DNA of 64,000 bases from contig CALKHR010000201.1 of assembly GCA_937988885.1 (NCBI GenBank), positions 1 through 64,000 on the forward strand. The letters are read 5' to 3'. Source of the DNA: an uncultured Roseiflexaceae bacterium. GTDB taxonomy: Bacteria; Chloroflexota; Chloroflexia; Chloroflexales; Roseiflexaceae. Position 1 is the stretch's first letter; each line of letters starts with the position of its first letter. Both the position numbers and the translations under genes were made by a program. The notes beneath the pieces are model-generated. The model worked only from the letters and a program-made list of their open reading frames with translations. It ran no database searches and had not been told where the DNA came from. Of the stretch, positions 1 through 8,447 are shown piece by piece.

Positions 1-187
1 CCGTTGGCTTGATCATCATCATAATACGCATAATTCTTAAACACGCTCTGAACAATAGTAATTTTAATCAACTGAGGATCTCTTTCTTGCTTTGCATCAT
101 CAAATACCATCTAAAAAATACTACGGTATCATTCTTTGTTTCACCGTATTGCATTTCCTTATATGTTTCTTTTATAATTATAAGAAA

Positions 188-463
188 TTATGTACTAATT
201 TCTATAAGATGTGAACCACTGGACAACTGTTCAGTTGTATCTACTGGTTGCAATACAATAAAATTTCTTTCTTGTTCTGGATTTGCATCAGATTCAAAAC
301 TCACATGAGGATATCCTATATGCTTCCAAGTACCTTTTAATCCTGAAGCTGAAAATAACATTCCATATGTCGGATTACCAGATACAATCTCAACAGTGAC
401 TAATAAAATATTACGAGGTGTAATATTTATTACATCAATAACCCGTAATTCTGTACATTTCAT
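188..463 (-). CDS. Small hypothetical protein, candidate immunity protein
   Basis: Encodes 91 aa with no family I recognise. It starts 34 bases after the stop of the RHS toxin-tip gene on the same strand, which is where polymorphic-toxin loci usually carry the cognate immunity gene. The start ATG is preceded by a weak AGGT-type ribosome site. The protein is small and soluble, with alternating hydrophobic/polar stretches typical of a beta-rich fold and no signal peptide or membrane segment. The DNA is AT-rich compared with the rest of the window, as for the toxin gene, suggesting transfer as one module. The immunity role is inferred from position only. Confidence 0.5.
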   Translation of the reverse strand: MKCTELRVIDVINITPRNILLVTVEIVSGNPTYGMLFSASGLKGTWKHIGYPHVSFESDANPEQERNFIVLQPVDTTEQLSSGSHLIEIST

Positions 464-497
464 TTTATCTACCTGATGCTTTCTGATATTCTAGCTG

Positions 498-1625
498 TCA
501 AGTTCCGAGGTTTCTCTTTATCCGGTCAATTTCTTCTGGTGTCCATCCATCACGTGCCGCAATTTCTAGTAACATATGTTGTGCTTCAATTTCTCTTCTT
601 GCACGCTCTAAAGGATCTATTTCAACACTAACCCACCCTGCACGACGGTGCTGCCCCAAATGAATAAGTTCCTCAATAACTTGAAGGCGTGTGGGATTCT
701 CAGGAAGTACGAGTACACCTGGACCACCACTCAGTGCCCAATATAATGCTCCTGCATTCTGATTACGTAAAAGCCTTTCTGCATCTTCACCTCTATAAAC
801 TGTAATACCTTGTGTCTCTAAATATGGATTATATGTCAAACAATCTGCAAGCGCGCTTGGCAAGCCACCTTTCGCGAGACGAGCACCATGCCATTTTAGT
901 AGACCTGCAGTTGCAACAAGATCGCCAAATGGCAGATTGCCATCTGCTGCTCCTAATTGTTGAGCTGTCATGATCTGACCTGCGGCATCAGCATCCCCTG
1001 TAAGTGCAGCGCCAGCCATCAGTAGATCATCTGAAAATCCCGCAACTCCACCTGCAACCGTTGTTACTGTTGCAGCGGTTGGATGTGCGATTAAGTAACT
1101 TTGCCCCGCAATTGCCGCCCAACTTGCAGCTTCCCAAGCAAAGATACCCCCACCAACTAATAAAGCAGCATGGGATACAGTCCAAGCGCTGATATAGGTA
1201 TTTGCACCTAATTGTTGGGTAAGCGACGCATTAGGATGATTAGCAATGTAGATTGCTTTATCAAGATTCGAGCAGTTCAGCGGTTCAATTGAGCGCAGAA
1301 AGGCAATCGGTTCGTAACAGTTGCCAGAAGGATCAGCAAGATTAATTGGATTATTTCCAACATATCCATAGGCATGGAGCGTTTGCGGATGTTGAGGAAT
1401 ACCAGACCATCGGTCTTTCGATGTGAAGGTGCCATTGGTAGCATTGTACCACCGTGCCCGCAGGTAGACATTATCGCCCTGTTGCAGTTCGCCGGTAAAG
1501 CCAAAGGTGCCAACACTGCCGCGCTCTGGGCTGCCCCAGGGGTCATAGGTTGCGCCGCTGAACGCAGTGCCGTTGTTGTCCAGCGTTAGGCGCACCGAGC
1601 CGATGTCGCCGTCGCGCTGAGGCAT
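498..1625 (-). CDS. Orphan RHS-repeat C-terminal tip with putative metallopeptidase toxin domain
   Basis: Encodes 375 aa. Residues 1-100 match the end of an RHS/YD core (IGSVRLTLDNNG, YDPWGSPERG, RARWYN, YGYVGNNPINLADPSGN), the conserved cap before the variable toxin. A middle Ala/Gly-rich stretch (about 130-250) may be a pore-forming or linker segment. The C-terminal 120 residues carry PTRLQVIEELIHLGQHR and a Glu-rich helix (EIEAQHML), resembling zincin-type toxin domains found at RHS tips. The ORF begins inside the RHS core and an in-frame TGA lies two codons upstream of the ATG, so the long N-terminal RHS shell is absent. It is therefore a displaced tip cassette, expressed only if fused by recombination or started internally. 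Toxin class is inferred. Confidence 0.7.
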   Translation of the reverse strand: MPQRDGDIGSVRLTLDNNGTAFSGATYDPWGSPERGSVGTFGFTGELQQGDNVYLRARWYNATNGTFTSKDRWSGIPQHPQTLHAYGYVGNNPINLADPSGNCYEPIAFLRSIEPLNCSNLDKAIYIANHPNASLTQQLGANTYISAWTVSHAALLVGGGIFAWEAASWAAIAGQSYLIAHPTAATVTTVAGGVAGFSDDLLMAGAALTGDADAAGQIMTAQQLGAADGNLPFGDLVATAGLLKWHGARLAKGGLPSALADCLTYNPYLETQGITVYRGEDAERLLRNQNAGALYWALSGGPGVLVLPENPTRLQVIEELIHLGQHRRAGWVSVEIDPLERARREIEAQHMLLEIAARDGWTPEEIDRIKRNLGT

Positions 1626-1843
1626 GGGTTTTCAAGCGCCGGAAGACTGTGGCGAAGGACAACCGCACTGGTGACAGGATCGGCTTGCTTTCCCTGTGAT
1701 ACAGGTTAATGATGGTGTCAGCAGAGATCAAGCCTAAGAAAGTAGGGCAAGCCAATTCAGATGTCAATGTAACCCACTATCATAGACTCCCGAACCGTAG
1801 CATCAATCCATCTAGCTTATTTCTTCCTTCCTAACACCCTTCC

Positions 1844-2083
1844 CTATCGCGGTAAAAATCTAGCTTCTAATATCTCACCTGTATCTCGATGAATAAGAAT
1901 AATGATATTTGCCCCCCTTGAATGGCTATTTGTGTATATTCGCCACCCTCGCCATCCAAGTTTTACATCAACTGGCTCACTCCAATACCAACCTCGTTCC
2001 TTGGAAAACTGCTGAGCTAAATCGAGAGCTTGCTCTTTAGAAATAGCGGGAGGGGTTCGTCGGAAAACATTCCACCACTTCAT
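1844..2083 (-). CDS. Small hypothetical protein, possible immunity protein
   Basis: Encodes 79 aa. An excellent ribosome site (AAGGAG, 8 bases before ATG) supports a real gene. The C-terminal half (IIILIHRDTGEILEARFLPR) has the beta-hairpin look of small PepSY/NTF2-like immunity folds, but I cannot assign a family. It lies upstream of the orphan RHS tip on the same strand, with about 220 bases of non-coding DNA between. That matches loci where immunity genes of earlier, displaced tips remain beside a new tip. No signal peptide or membrane helix is visible. Function is inference from context. Confidence 0.55.
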   Translation of the reverse strand: MKWWNVFRRTPPAISKEQALDLAQQFSKERGWYWSEPVDVKLGWRGWRIYTNSHSRGANIIILIHRDTGEILEARFLPR

Positions 2084-2277
2084 TGCAGTATCTCCTTATA
2101 TTGTACGATCAATAACTACCATACTTCCACAACATTTGGCAGAGTTAAATCGGCAGCAGATCATTGGTCAAAAATGCCAGTTTTTCCTTGCTGCGGCGGC
2201 GGCTTGAGGATTGTCGCGCACGAAGTAGATGCGGGATAGTGATCAGCGAAAATGAGCAAATCGCATAAGAATAGGAA

Positions 2278-2307
2278 GCGCCCGATGTCGTTGATGTCAT
2301 CGGGCGC
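2278..2307 (-). terminator. Hairpin after the GH3 gene
   Basis: A perfect 10-bp stem (GCGCCCGATG / CATCGGGCGC) around a 10-base loop lies 50 bases past the GH3 stop. Only a broken T-rich tract follows on the minus strand, so it may be an intrinsic terminator or an mRNA-end stabiliser. The rest of 2084-2355 shows nothing else. Confidence 0.5.
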
Positions 2308-2355
2308 ATTCCCGCTACTGCTAGCTGTCGCGCACGGCGACAACTCCACAATGTC

Positions 2356-4176
2356 CTATACCAAGCCCGCCCCGAACGGGAACAGCGGCGCTTCCGAATC
2401 GTAGGGCACATCGGGCTTTTGCTGGCGCACCGCCTCCATCGATGAGGGCAGCTCGATCGGCAGGCGACCGCCAGCCTTGGCGCGCCCAAACACCACATCG
2501 AGCAGCGCCGCGTCGCTGGCACCGAAGTTCGCCAGCAACACCGTGCTCGCCTCCGCGATCTCGGGGATCACCGCCGCTCGATCGAGGTAGATATCGACGA
2601 TTAACGGCACCTGCGCGGCGATCCCGATAATGCGGTTGCGCTCCTCCGGCGAGAACTCCAGCGTGCCAGCGTGAAACAAACGCTCAAGGAACCCATCGCG
2701 CGGCTCGTATGGCGTTGCCAAGCGCAGGATCGCCACGTCGGCCTCGCCGAGATCAGTGACCACATCGCCGTACTCAGCGGCCACCTGCGGATCGATCCCC
2801 TCGATATACAGCGCAGGCCGATTCTGGATCGGCACCAGCGGCTCGATGCCATCCGAGCCATTTTTCAGCAACACGAACGAGCGCCGCTGCGCCGCCTCTC
2901 CCGCCGCACGGAAATCCGCCCGTCCAACGATCTGCTCGGCGGCATCCTCATCGACGTACGGGTTATCGAATAAGCCCAGCCGGAACTTCTCGCGCAGCAA
3001 GCGCCGCACCGATTCGTCGATGCGCGCCTCGCTGACCTGGCCGCTGCGCACCAGTTCGACCACCACCTCGGGGCACGCCTCGCCGCCGAACTGATCGACA
3101 CCCGCATCCAACGCCTTCTTAGCGCGCTCCGCCACGCTCAGGTGCTCGATACCCCAGGCCCGCGCCACCATCACCTCCTCACCGAGATGTTTATCGGTCA
3201 GCAGGCCCCAATCGGTGCAGACGATGCCATCGAAGCCGTAGCGCTGGCGCAACAGCCCAGTGATCACATCACGATTAAAGCCGAACGCCACTTCCTCAAG
3301 CGGCAGACCGATCGGCATGCCGTAGTACGGCATAATCTGCGATGTGCCCGCCGCAAACGCCGCCTCGAACGGGATCAAGTGATACTCGAAGTTGTTGCCG
3401 GGGTACACCTGCTCGCGCCCATACGGGAAGTGCGGGTCCTCGCCGTCCTTCTGCGGACCGCCGCCGGGGAAATGCTTGGTCATACAGGCCACACTTTGCG
3501 GGCCGAGCGTCGGACCCTGGAAGCCCCGAATGTACGCCGCCGTCAGGCGCGCCGCCAGTTCAGCATCCTCACCAAACGTGCCATTGCTGCGGCCCCAGCG
3601 CGGCTCGGTCGCTAAATCGGCCATCGGGTGCAGGGCCACACGAATACCCACCGCCAGATACTCCTGGCGCGCTATATCCGCGAACTGCTCCACCAACGCC
3701 TCATCGCCGATCGCCCCAAGCCCCAACGGCTCCGGCCACTGCGAGAACTTACCAGCAAACAGGCTCGTCATCGGGTTATTCGAGAACGAATGGCGTGGAT
3801 CGGACGATATCGTGACAGGAATGCCTAGGCGCGTCTGCTCGGCCAACTCCTGTAAGCGATTGTGCCACACGGCCATCTGGCGCGGTTCGGCCACCGACAA
3901 CACATTGAAATGGTTCATCAACTGCTCCTGAACCATCTTGGTCGTGTACATCGGGCCGATCATCCCCACCCCATCGACCAGCGAGCCATCCGGCTGCATG
4001 GCGATCATCGTGTGGAACATCAATCCAGCCTTCTCCTCCAAGGTCATTCGGCCAAGCAAATCCTCAACTCGCTGCTCGATCGGCAGGCGCGGGTCCTCGT
4101 AAGGATCGAGCACACCGTTCTTGTTGAGATCGCGGAACTGAACACCATCGTCAGTCGATTGCCTAGTAATACGCAT
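2356..4176 (-). CDS. Glycoside hydrolase family 3 protein (beta-glucosidase/xylosidase-like)
   Basis: Encodes 606 aa from an ATG 8 bases after AAGGAG; an in-frame start 33 bases upstream lacks such a site. The GH3 TIM barrel spans about residues 40-380: the fold starts with RVEDLLGRMTLEEKAGLM, EPRWGR lies near 191, KHFPGGG near 234, and the nucleophile region FDGIVCTDWG carries Asp near 322. A shorter second domain (about 410-606) resembles the alpha/beta C-terminal GH3 domain. There is no signal peptide, so it probably acts in the cytoplasm on imported oligosaccharides. Near the N-terminus, DLNKNGVLDPYEDP looks like a single calcium-binding loop. Exact substrate cannot be read from sequence; the neighbours suggest plant or exopolysaccharide glycosides. 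Confidence 0.88.
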   Translation of the reverse strand: MRITRQSTDDGVQFRDLNKNGVLDPYEDPRLPIEQRVEDLLGRMTLEEKAGLMFHTMIAMQPDGSLVDGVGMIGPMYTTKMVQEQLMNHFNVLSVAEPRQMAVWHNRLQELAEQTRLGIPVTISSDPRHSFSNNPMTSLFAGKFSQWPEPLGLGAIGDEALVEQFADIARQEYLAVGIRVALHPMADLATEPRWGRSNGTFGEDAELAARLTAAYIRGFQGPTLGPQSVACMTKHFPGGGPQKDGEDPHFPYGREQVYPGNNFEYHLIPFEAAFAAGTSQIMPYYGMPIGLPLEEVAFGFNRDVITGLLRQRYGFDGIVCTDWGLLTDKHLGEEVMVARAWGIEHLSVAERAKKALDAGVDQFGGEACPEVVVELVRSGQVSEARIDESVRRLLREKFRLGLFDNPYVDEDAAEQIVGRADFRAAGEAAQRRSFVLLKNGSDGIEPLVPIQNRPALYIEGIDPQVAAEYGDVVTDLGEADVAILRLATPYEPRDGFLERLFHAGTLEFSPEERNRIIGIAAQVPLIVDIYLDRAAVIPEIAEASTVLLANFGASDAALLDVVFGRAKAGGRLPIELPSSMEAVRQQKPDVPYDSEAPLFPFGAGLV

Positions 4177-4230
4177 ACCTAGCACTCCTTGATCGAATCG
4201 ATGAACCAAACCTGATTGTGGAGGGGAATG

Positions 4231-5130
4231 TTATACGGCGCGGCTTCGCAAAGCCTCGCGGATGAGACGGTAGCCGATCAACTGCACGCCAGCATTGGCG
4301 ATATAAGCGCGCACATCGCGGTCGAGACAAGCGCGATAATTGGCCACGCGACTGTCCCAGTCCGGCACAATCGCACGCAACTCGGGTGTATCCTGTGCGG
4401 GGTGGAGGATCAGCATATGCAAGCCCGGCGACAAGCCATCGACCACACGCTTGATGATCTCAGCGTGGTCATGCGGATCGTTCAGCGGCAACATCGACAT
4501 CGAATCGAACAGCGGCGCGCCTTTCGCCTGCAACTGCTGCCAAAGCGAATCATCGTAGTGTCCACCCATCGCGCCGCCAGTCGCGGCCATCAATTCATCG
4601 GTGGCGGGCTGAGTGAGGAAGAAAAACGGCAACTTGAACTCCCTGCCGAGCGCCATATACGCCTGCTCCACAAAACGGGGCGCAAACAGCGTACCCATAT
4701 GCGTATCGATATGCGTCACATCGATGCCGGCCCGCAAGGCCCACTCGAGTTGCATGCGCACCTCCTGCGCCACCGCATCGAGTTCGGCCTGCTGCACCAC
4801 CACAGACGGCTGGCGCGGCTGATAGCCCTGCTCATCGAGCAAGCCCGAGCGGGGATCGCGCGTCGAGATCGGTCCCCAGCGGTAGCGCTCCCACTCGCAG
4901 TTCAGCGTCAGATGCACGCCCATATCGATGTCCGGATGGGCGCGGCAGAACTCGGCAGCCTCCAAAAACCACGGACACGGCACCATTGTCGCCGCCGACG
5001 TAACGATGCCAACCTCGAACAGATCGGCCAAAATCGGGATCGTCGCCTGGCCCATCCCAATATCATCGGCGTGGATCACCAGCACACGATCGTTCGCGCT
5101 AAAGCCTAATTGATGCAAAATGGGGTTCAT
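4231..5130 (-). CDS. ChbG/YdjC-family carbohydrate deacetylase
   Basis: Encodes 299 aa from the ATG preceded by AGGGAG at 9 bases; the reading frame stays open 48 codons upstream without a good site. The fold is the NodB-related barrel of YdjC proteins. HADDIG near residues 20-25 and HIDTH near 150 give the metal-binding Asp/His set, HLTLN near 75 is the usual third motif, and LHPAQD lies near 247. Family members remove acetyl groups from acetylated di- or oligosaccharides. It ends 54 bases before the GH3 start on the same strand, so the two probably form one transcription unit for oligosaccharide breakdown. Substrate is not predictable. Confidence 0.87.
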   Translation of the reverse strand: MNPILHQLGFSANDRVLVIHADDIGMGQATIPILADLFEVGIVTSAATMVPCPWFLEAAEFCRAHPDIDMGVHLTLNCEWERYRWGPISTRDPRSGLLDEQGYQPRQPSVVVQQAELDAVAQEVRMQLEWALRAGIDVTHIDTHMGTLFAPRFVEQAYMALGREFKLPFFFLTQPATDELMAATGGAMGGHYDDSLWQQLQAKGAPLFDSMSMLPLNDPHDHAEIIKRVVDGLSPGLHMLILHPAQDTPELRAIVPDWDSRVANYRACLDRDVRAYIANAGVQLIGYRLIREALRSRAV

Positions 5131-5258
5131 CAACATCCTCTCCCTGCTAAACTCGCCGCCACGATGCGACCCGAAGACGATGCGTGATTGGCACGGGCGT
5201 GCCCTGTGGATGCGGATAGTATACAGCGTTTTCCTAAACGCGGTGAGGATAACGAACG

Positions 5259-5289
5259 TATCCACAGATTTCACAGATTACACAGATTA
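5259..5289 (-). repeat. Short dispersed repeat (ATCTGTGTAATCTGTGGA family), reverse copy
   Basis: ATCCACAGATTTCACAGATTACACAGATTA is the reverse complement of the family seen at about 6.22, 10.25, 17.66, 19.24, 21.26-21.39 and 23.44 kb. It consists of near-tandem 9-base ATCTGTGTA-like units ending in TGTGGATA. It lies directly upstream of the deacetylase gene. Confidence 0.75.
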
Positions 5290-5305
5290 GGAAGAAACGA
5301 ACATC

Positions 5306-5915
5306 GTCATCCTGAACAAGCCTCAAGCGAAGTGAAGCATCTCACCGTGAAAGCAACGAAACGCCCTGTCATCTCGAACGGATGTGAGAGATCTCACCGT
5401 AAAAGCAATGTAAATGCATTGTCATCTCGAACGCACGTGAGAGATCTCACCGTAAAAGCAATGAAAACTGCATTGTCATCTCGAACGCACGTGAGAGATC
5501 TCAACGCCAAATTCAATGCAATACAACGAGATTCCTCTTCTCGTGCTGCGTACTCCTTTCGAAATGATAAAGAACACTCCACGCAAAGCTTTGTCATCTC
5601 GAACGAATGTGAGAGATCTCACCGTAAAAGCAATGAAAAATGCATTGTCATCTCGAACGCACGTGAGAGATCTCAACGCCAAATTCAATGCAATACAACG
5701 AGATTCCTCTTCTCGTGCTGCGCACTTCATTCGGAATGACAATGAAAACTCCACGCAAAGCTTTGTCATCTCGAACGAATGTGAGAGATCTCAATGCCAA
5801 ATTCAATGCAATACAACGAGATTCCTCTTTTCGTGCTGCGCACTCCTTTCGGAATGACAATGAACACTCCACGCAAAGCTTTGTCATCTCGAACGCACGT
5901 GAGAGATCTCACCGT
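5306..5915 (+). repeat. Eight-copy intergenic repeat array with 54- and 118-bp units
   Basis: Copies of GTCATCTCGAACG...GTGAGAGATCTCA begin at 5306 (variant), 5368, 5421, 5475, 5593, 5647, 5765 and 5883, giving steps of 62, 53, 54, 118, 54, 118 and 118 bp. The long units also hold a second arm (CGAGATTCCTCTTCTCGTGC then TTTCGGAATGAC) that is an imperfect inverted copy of the first, so each 118-bp unit can fold into a long hairpin. Related single elements lie at 10.06-10.2, 17.75 and 21.12 kb. Open reading frames across the array are by-products of the repeat. Confidence 0.9.
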
Positions 5916-6078
5916 GAAAGCAATGTATTGCATTGATTTTGACCTGTCAGGTGCGGCTCTATAGAACATCAGAAAGCCTCAGAAAACACCTGACAGGTCG
6001 GCAAAGACTTTTCAATGTATTGCATTGTGTCGTGATGTACAGGGAGAGTAGTCACATCTCAACCAACACCTACACACC

Positions 6079-6165
6079 TCAAAAACGTGGTGTCGGCGCG
6101 CTGCACGTAGCAGCGCACCGACACCACAAAAAAGGAAAGTACCTTGCTGCCGCAGGCTAAAACAG
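6079..6165 (+). repeat. Hairpin element with conserved 3' tail, copy 1
   Basis: AAAAACGTGGTGTCGG and CCGACACCAC form a long stem with GCGCGCTGC/GCAGCGC extending it. It is followed after a purine-rich link by a 23-base tail beginning ACCTTGCTGCCGCAGG. A second copy at 19104-19185 keeps the flanks and tail but changes the stem on both sides. It lies between the repeat array and the 3' end of rhaEW. Confidence 0.7.
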
Positions 6166-6220
6166 CCTTATTCAAAGCACCAAGTAATCTCTAGGCCAAA
6201 CAGATAACACAAATCCTAAA

Positions 6221-6250
6221 AATCTACGTAATCTGTGTAATCTGTGGATG
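6221..6250 (+). repeat. Short dispersed repeat (ATCTGTGTAATCTGTGGA family)
   Basis: Three near-tandem 9-base units end in CTGTGGATG. The repeat sits 11 bases beyond the stop of rhaEW, the same position relative to a gene end as several other copies. Confidence 0.75.
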
Positions 6251-6260
6251 CAACCACACC

Positions 6261-8447
6261 CTAGCGCAAGAACGCCTCGTGCAAGCCGCCATCCACACTG
6301 ATCGTCTGCCCGGTCGTCTGGCGCAAGCGATCGCTCATCAACAAGAAGATCGCCTCGGCCTGGTCGGCGGGCGTGATCGGCTGCTTCAACAGCGTACGAT
6401 CCGCGTAGAACTGCGCCAACTTCGCCGTCAGCGTCTCGGTGTCCTCATCGTCGGAGTACGGGATGTTGTACTTCGCCAACGAAGCGATCACGCGGTCGCG
6501 GGGGAACATCGCGCTGCCCTGCACCACCGTCGCGGGCGCAACGGCGTTCACGCGGATCAGCGGAGCCAGCGTCACCGCCAGTTCGCGCACCAAGTGCGCC
6601 GCCGCCGCCTTGCTCGTATCGTAAGCCAGGCTGCCCTTCTTCGCCACCACCGCATTCGCCGAAGTCGTGATCACCAGTTTGCCGCTCAAGTTCTGCGCCT
6701 GCCAGATCTTCTGCGCCTCATCGGCCACCAACGCCGGACCAGTCACATTAATGGCGTAGGTGCGCGCCCACTGCTCGTCGGGGATACGGCCCTGCAGATC
6801 GGGCGACACAAAAATGCCCGAGGTCACCGCAACCGAGTCCAGGCCGCCGTAGGCCAACATCACCTGCTTGAACATCGCCGCGATGCTCGCGCGATCCGTC
6901 ACATCGGCGTACAAGCCGATCGCCGGGCCGCAGTTCGAGATGCCGCTGCCCGCCACGCCGATGCCCATCCCGTATTTATCGATGATCTGCTGGGCGGTCG
7001 CCTGCGCGGCGGCCTCATCGCGATCCACGCACACGATATGCGCGCCCTCCCGCGCCAAGCGCAGCGCCGTCTCGCGCCCAATGCCGCTGCCACTACCGAT
7101 CACGACGATCACCTGGCGGGCCAGTTCCTGCTCGGGCGGCATGCGCCGCAGCTTGGCCTCCTCAAGCAACCAATACTCGATATCGAAGGCCTCCTGCAAC
7201 GGCAACGCGGTGTACTCGTCCAGCGTCTCCGCACCGCGCATCACCTCCACCGCGCAATTGTAGAACTCGGCGGTCACGCGCGATTCGCTCTTATCCTTGC
7301 CCCACGCGATCATGCCCAGGCCCGGAATGAGAATCACGGTCGGGTTGGGGTCGCGCATCGCGGGCGAATCGGCGTGCTTGTGCTGCTCGTAGTAGGCCGT
7401 GTAATCCTGGCGATACTGCGCCAAGCCTGCCACCAACTTCTTCTGCAACGCCTCCACATCCTCGCGCTGCGGATTCCAGTCGATGTACAACGGCTTGATC
7501 TTGGTGCGCAAGAAGTGGTCGGGGCACGAGGTGCCCAGTTCGGCCAGACGCGGCGCGTCGTGGCTGTTCACAAAGCGCAGGATCGTATCGTCGTCCTGGA
7601 TGGTGCCGACGAAGCGACGCTGTTGGCTCACCTGGCCGCGCAGCCAGGGCAGCAGCGTGGCGAACAAAGCGTGGCGCTCGCCCTGAGCCAGCGACTGGTA
7701 CTTCTGGCCGCCGAAGGTCTGCTCGCCCTTGTCGCGCTCGGCGATGTAGCGCGCCGCCCGCTCGATCAGCGAGAGCGTCAGGTCGTAGCACTCCTTATCG
7801 TCGTTGGCCCAGTTGATCAGACCATGACCACCCAGAATCACGCCCTTGGCGTTCGGGTGCTCGCGGCAGATGCGCTCCAGCAACAGGCCCAAATCGAAGC
7901 CGGGACGCTGCCACGGCGTCCAGACGACCTCATCGCCGAAGATCTCGCGCGTCAAACGCTCGGCGTTCTTCGCGGCAGCGATCGCGATCACCGCATTGGG
8001 GTGCATATGGTCCACGTGCGCATACGGCACAAAGGCGTGCAACGGCGTGTCGATCGACGAGGCGCGCGGGTTCAGGTTGAAGGTGCAGTGCGGGTAGTAG
8101 CTCACCATCTCGTCTTCGGCGGCGCTCTTGGGGCCGTTGTTGGGCGCGTTGCGGTAGCGTTCGCGCAGGCCCAGCAACTTATCCATATACAGCGACGCGA
8201 AGTTGGCGCGCTTCGAGGTGCGCAGGTCGCCGCCGGAGCCCTTCACCCAGAGCACCTGCACCTGCTCGCCACTCAGCGGATCGGCCATGGTCACCTTCGA
8301 TGAGGTGTTGCCGCCGCCCGTATTCGTGATCCGTCCATCGGAGCCGAGCAGATTCGAGCGATACACCAACCGCTCAACCGGATCGAGCGTGGCGGCGTAC
8401 GCATCGTCCCACAAATAATCGACGTGTTGGAAGGCATCCTGTGACAT
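6261..8447 (-). CDS. rhaEW: Bifunctional rhamnulose-1-phosphate aldolase / L-lactaldehyde dehydrogenase
   Basis: Encodes 728 aa from the ATG 7 bases after AAGGAG (minus strand). Residues about 20-400 are a class II (AraD/RhaD-type) zinc aldolase domain with GGNTSSKV near the start and clustered His residues (HVDHMH). Residues about 437-728 are a short-chain dehydrogenase with Rossmann motif GSGSGIG and catalytic YDTSK. The fused enzyme is known from Chloroflexus and Bacillus: it splits L-rhamnulose-1-phosphate to dihydroxyacetone phosphate and L-lactaldehyde, then oxidises the aldehyde to lactate. The divergent DeoR gene and the GH78 rhamnosidase nearby support a rhamnose role. No isomerase, kinase or rhamnose transporter gene is in the window. 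Confidence 0.9.
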   Translation of the reverse strand: MSQDAFQHVDYLWDDAYAATLDPVERLVYRSNLLGSDGRITNTGGGNTSSKVTMADPLSGEQVQVLWVKGSGGDLRTSKRANFASLYMDKLLGLRERYRNAPNNGPKSAAEDEMVSYYPHCTFNLNPRASSIDTPLHAFVPYAHVDHMHPNAVIAIAAAKNAERLTREIFGDEVVWTPWQRPGFDLGLLLERICREHPNAKGVILGGHGLINWANDDKECYDLTLSLIERAARYIAERDKGEQTFGGQKYQSLAQGERHALFATLLPWLRGQVSQQRRFVGTIQDDDTILRFVNSHDAPRLAELGTSCPDHFLRTKIKPLYIDWNPQREDVEALQKKLVAGLAQYRQDYTAYYEQHKHADSPAMRDPNPTVILIPGLGMIAWGKDKSESRVTAEFYNCAVEVMRGAETLDEYTALPLQEAFDIEYWLLEEAKLRRMPPEQELARQVIVVIGSGSGIGRETALRLAREGAHIVCVDRDEAAAQATAQQIIDKYGMGIGVAGSGISNCGPAIGLYADVTDRASIAAMFKQVMLAYGGLDSVAVTSGIFVSPDLQGRIPDEQWARTYAINVTGPALVADEAQKIWQAQNLSGKLVITTSANAVVAKKGSLAYDTSKAAAAHLVRELAVTLAPLIRVNAVAPATVVQGSAMFPRDRVIASLAKYNIPYSDDEDTETLTAKLAQFYADRTLLKQPITPADQAEAIFLLMSDRLRQTTGQTISVDGGLHEAFLR

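Noticed and set aside
5306..5915. CRISPR array
   Set aside because: Repeats are diverged, spacing alternates between 54 and 118 bp, and the intervening sequences are themselves repeated, so there are no unique spacers.
5476..5969. Several 60-180-codon frames across the repeat array
   Set aside because: They translate the repeat (FVISNECERSH-like) in many frames on both strands; no ribosome sites.
6279..8303. A 674-codon open frame on the plus strand opposite rhaEW
   Set aside because: It is an Arg/His/Gln-rich mirror of the GC-rich coding strand with no ribosome site or recognisable domain; rhaEW has a clear start and known domains.
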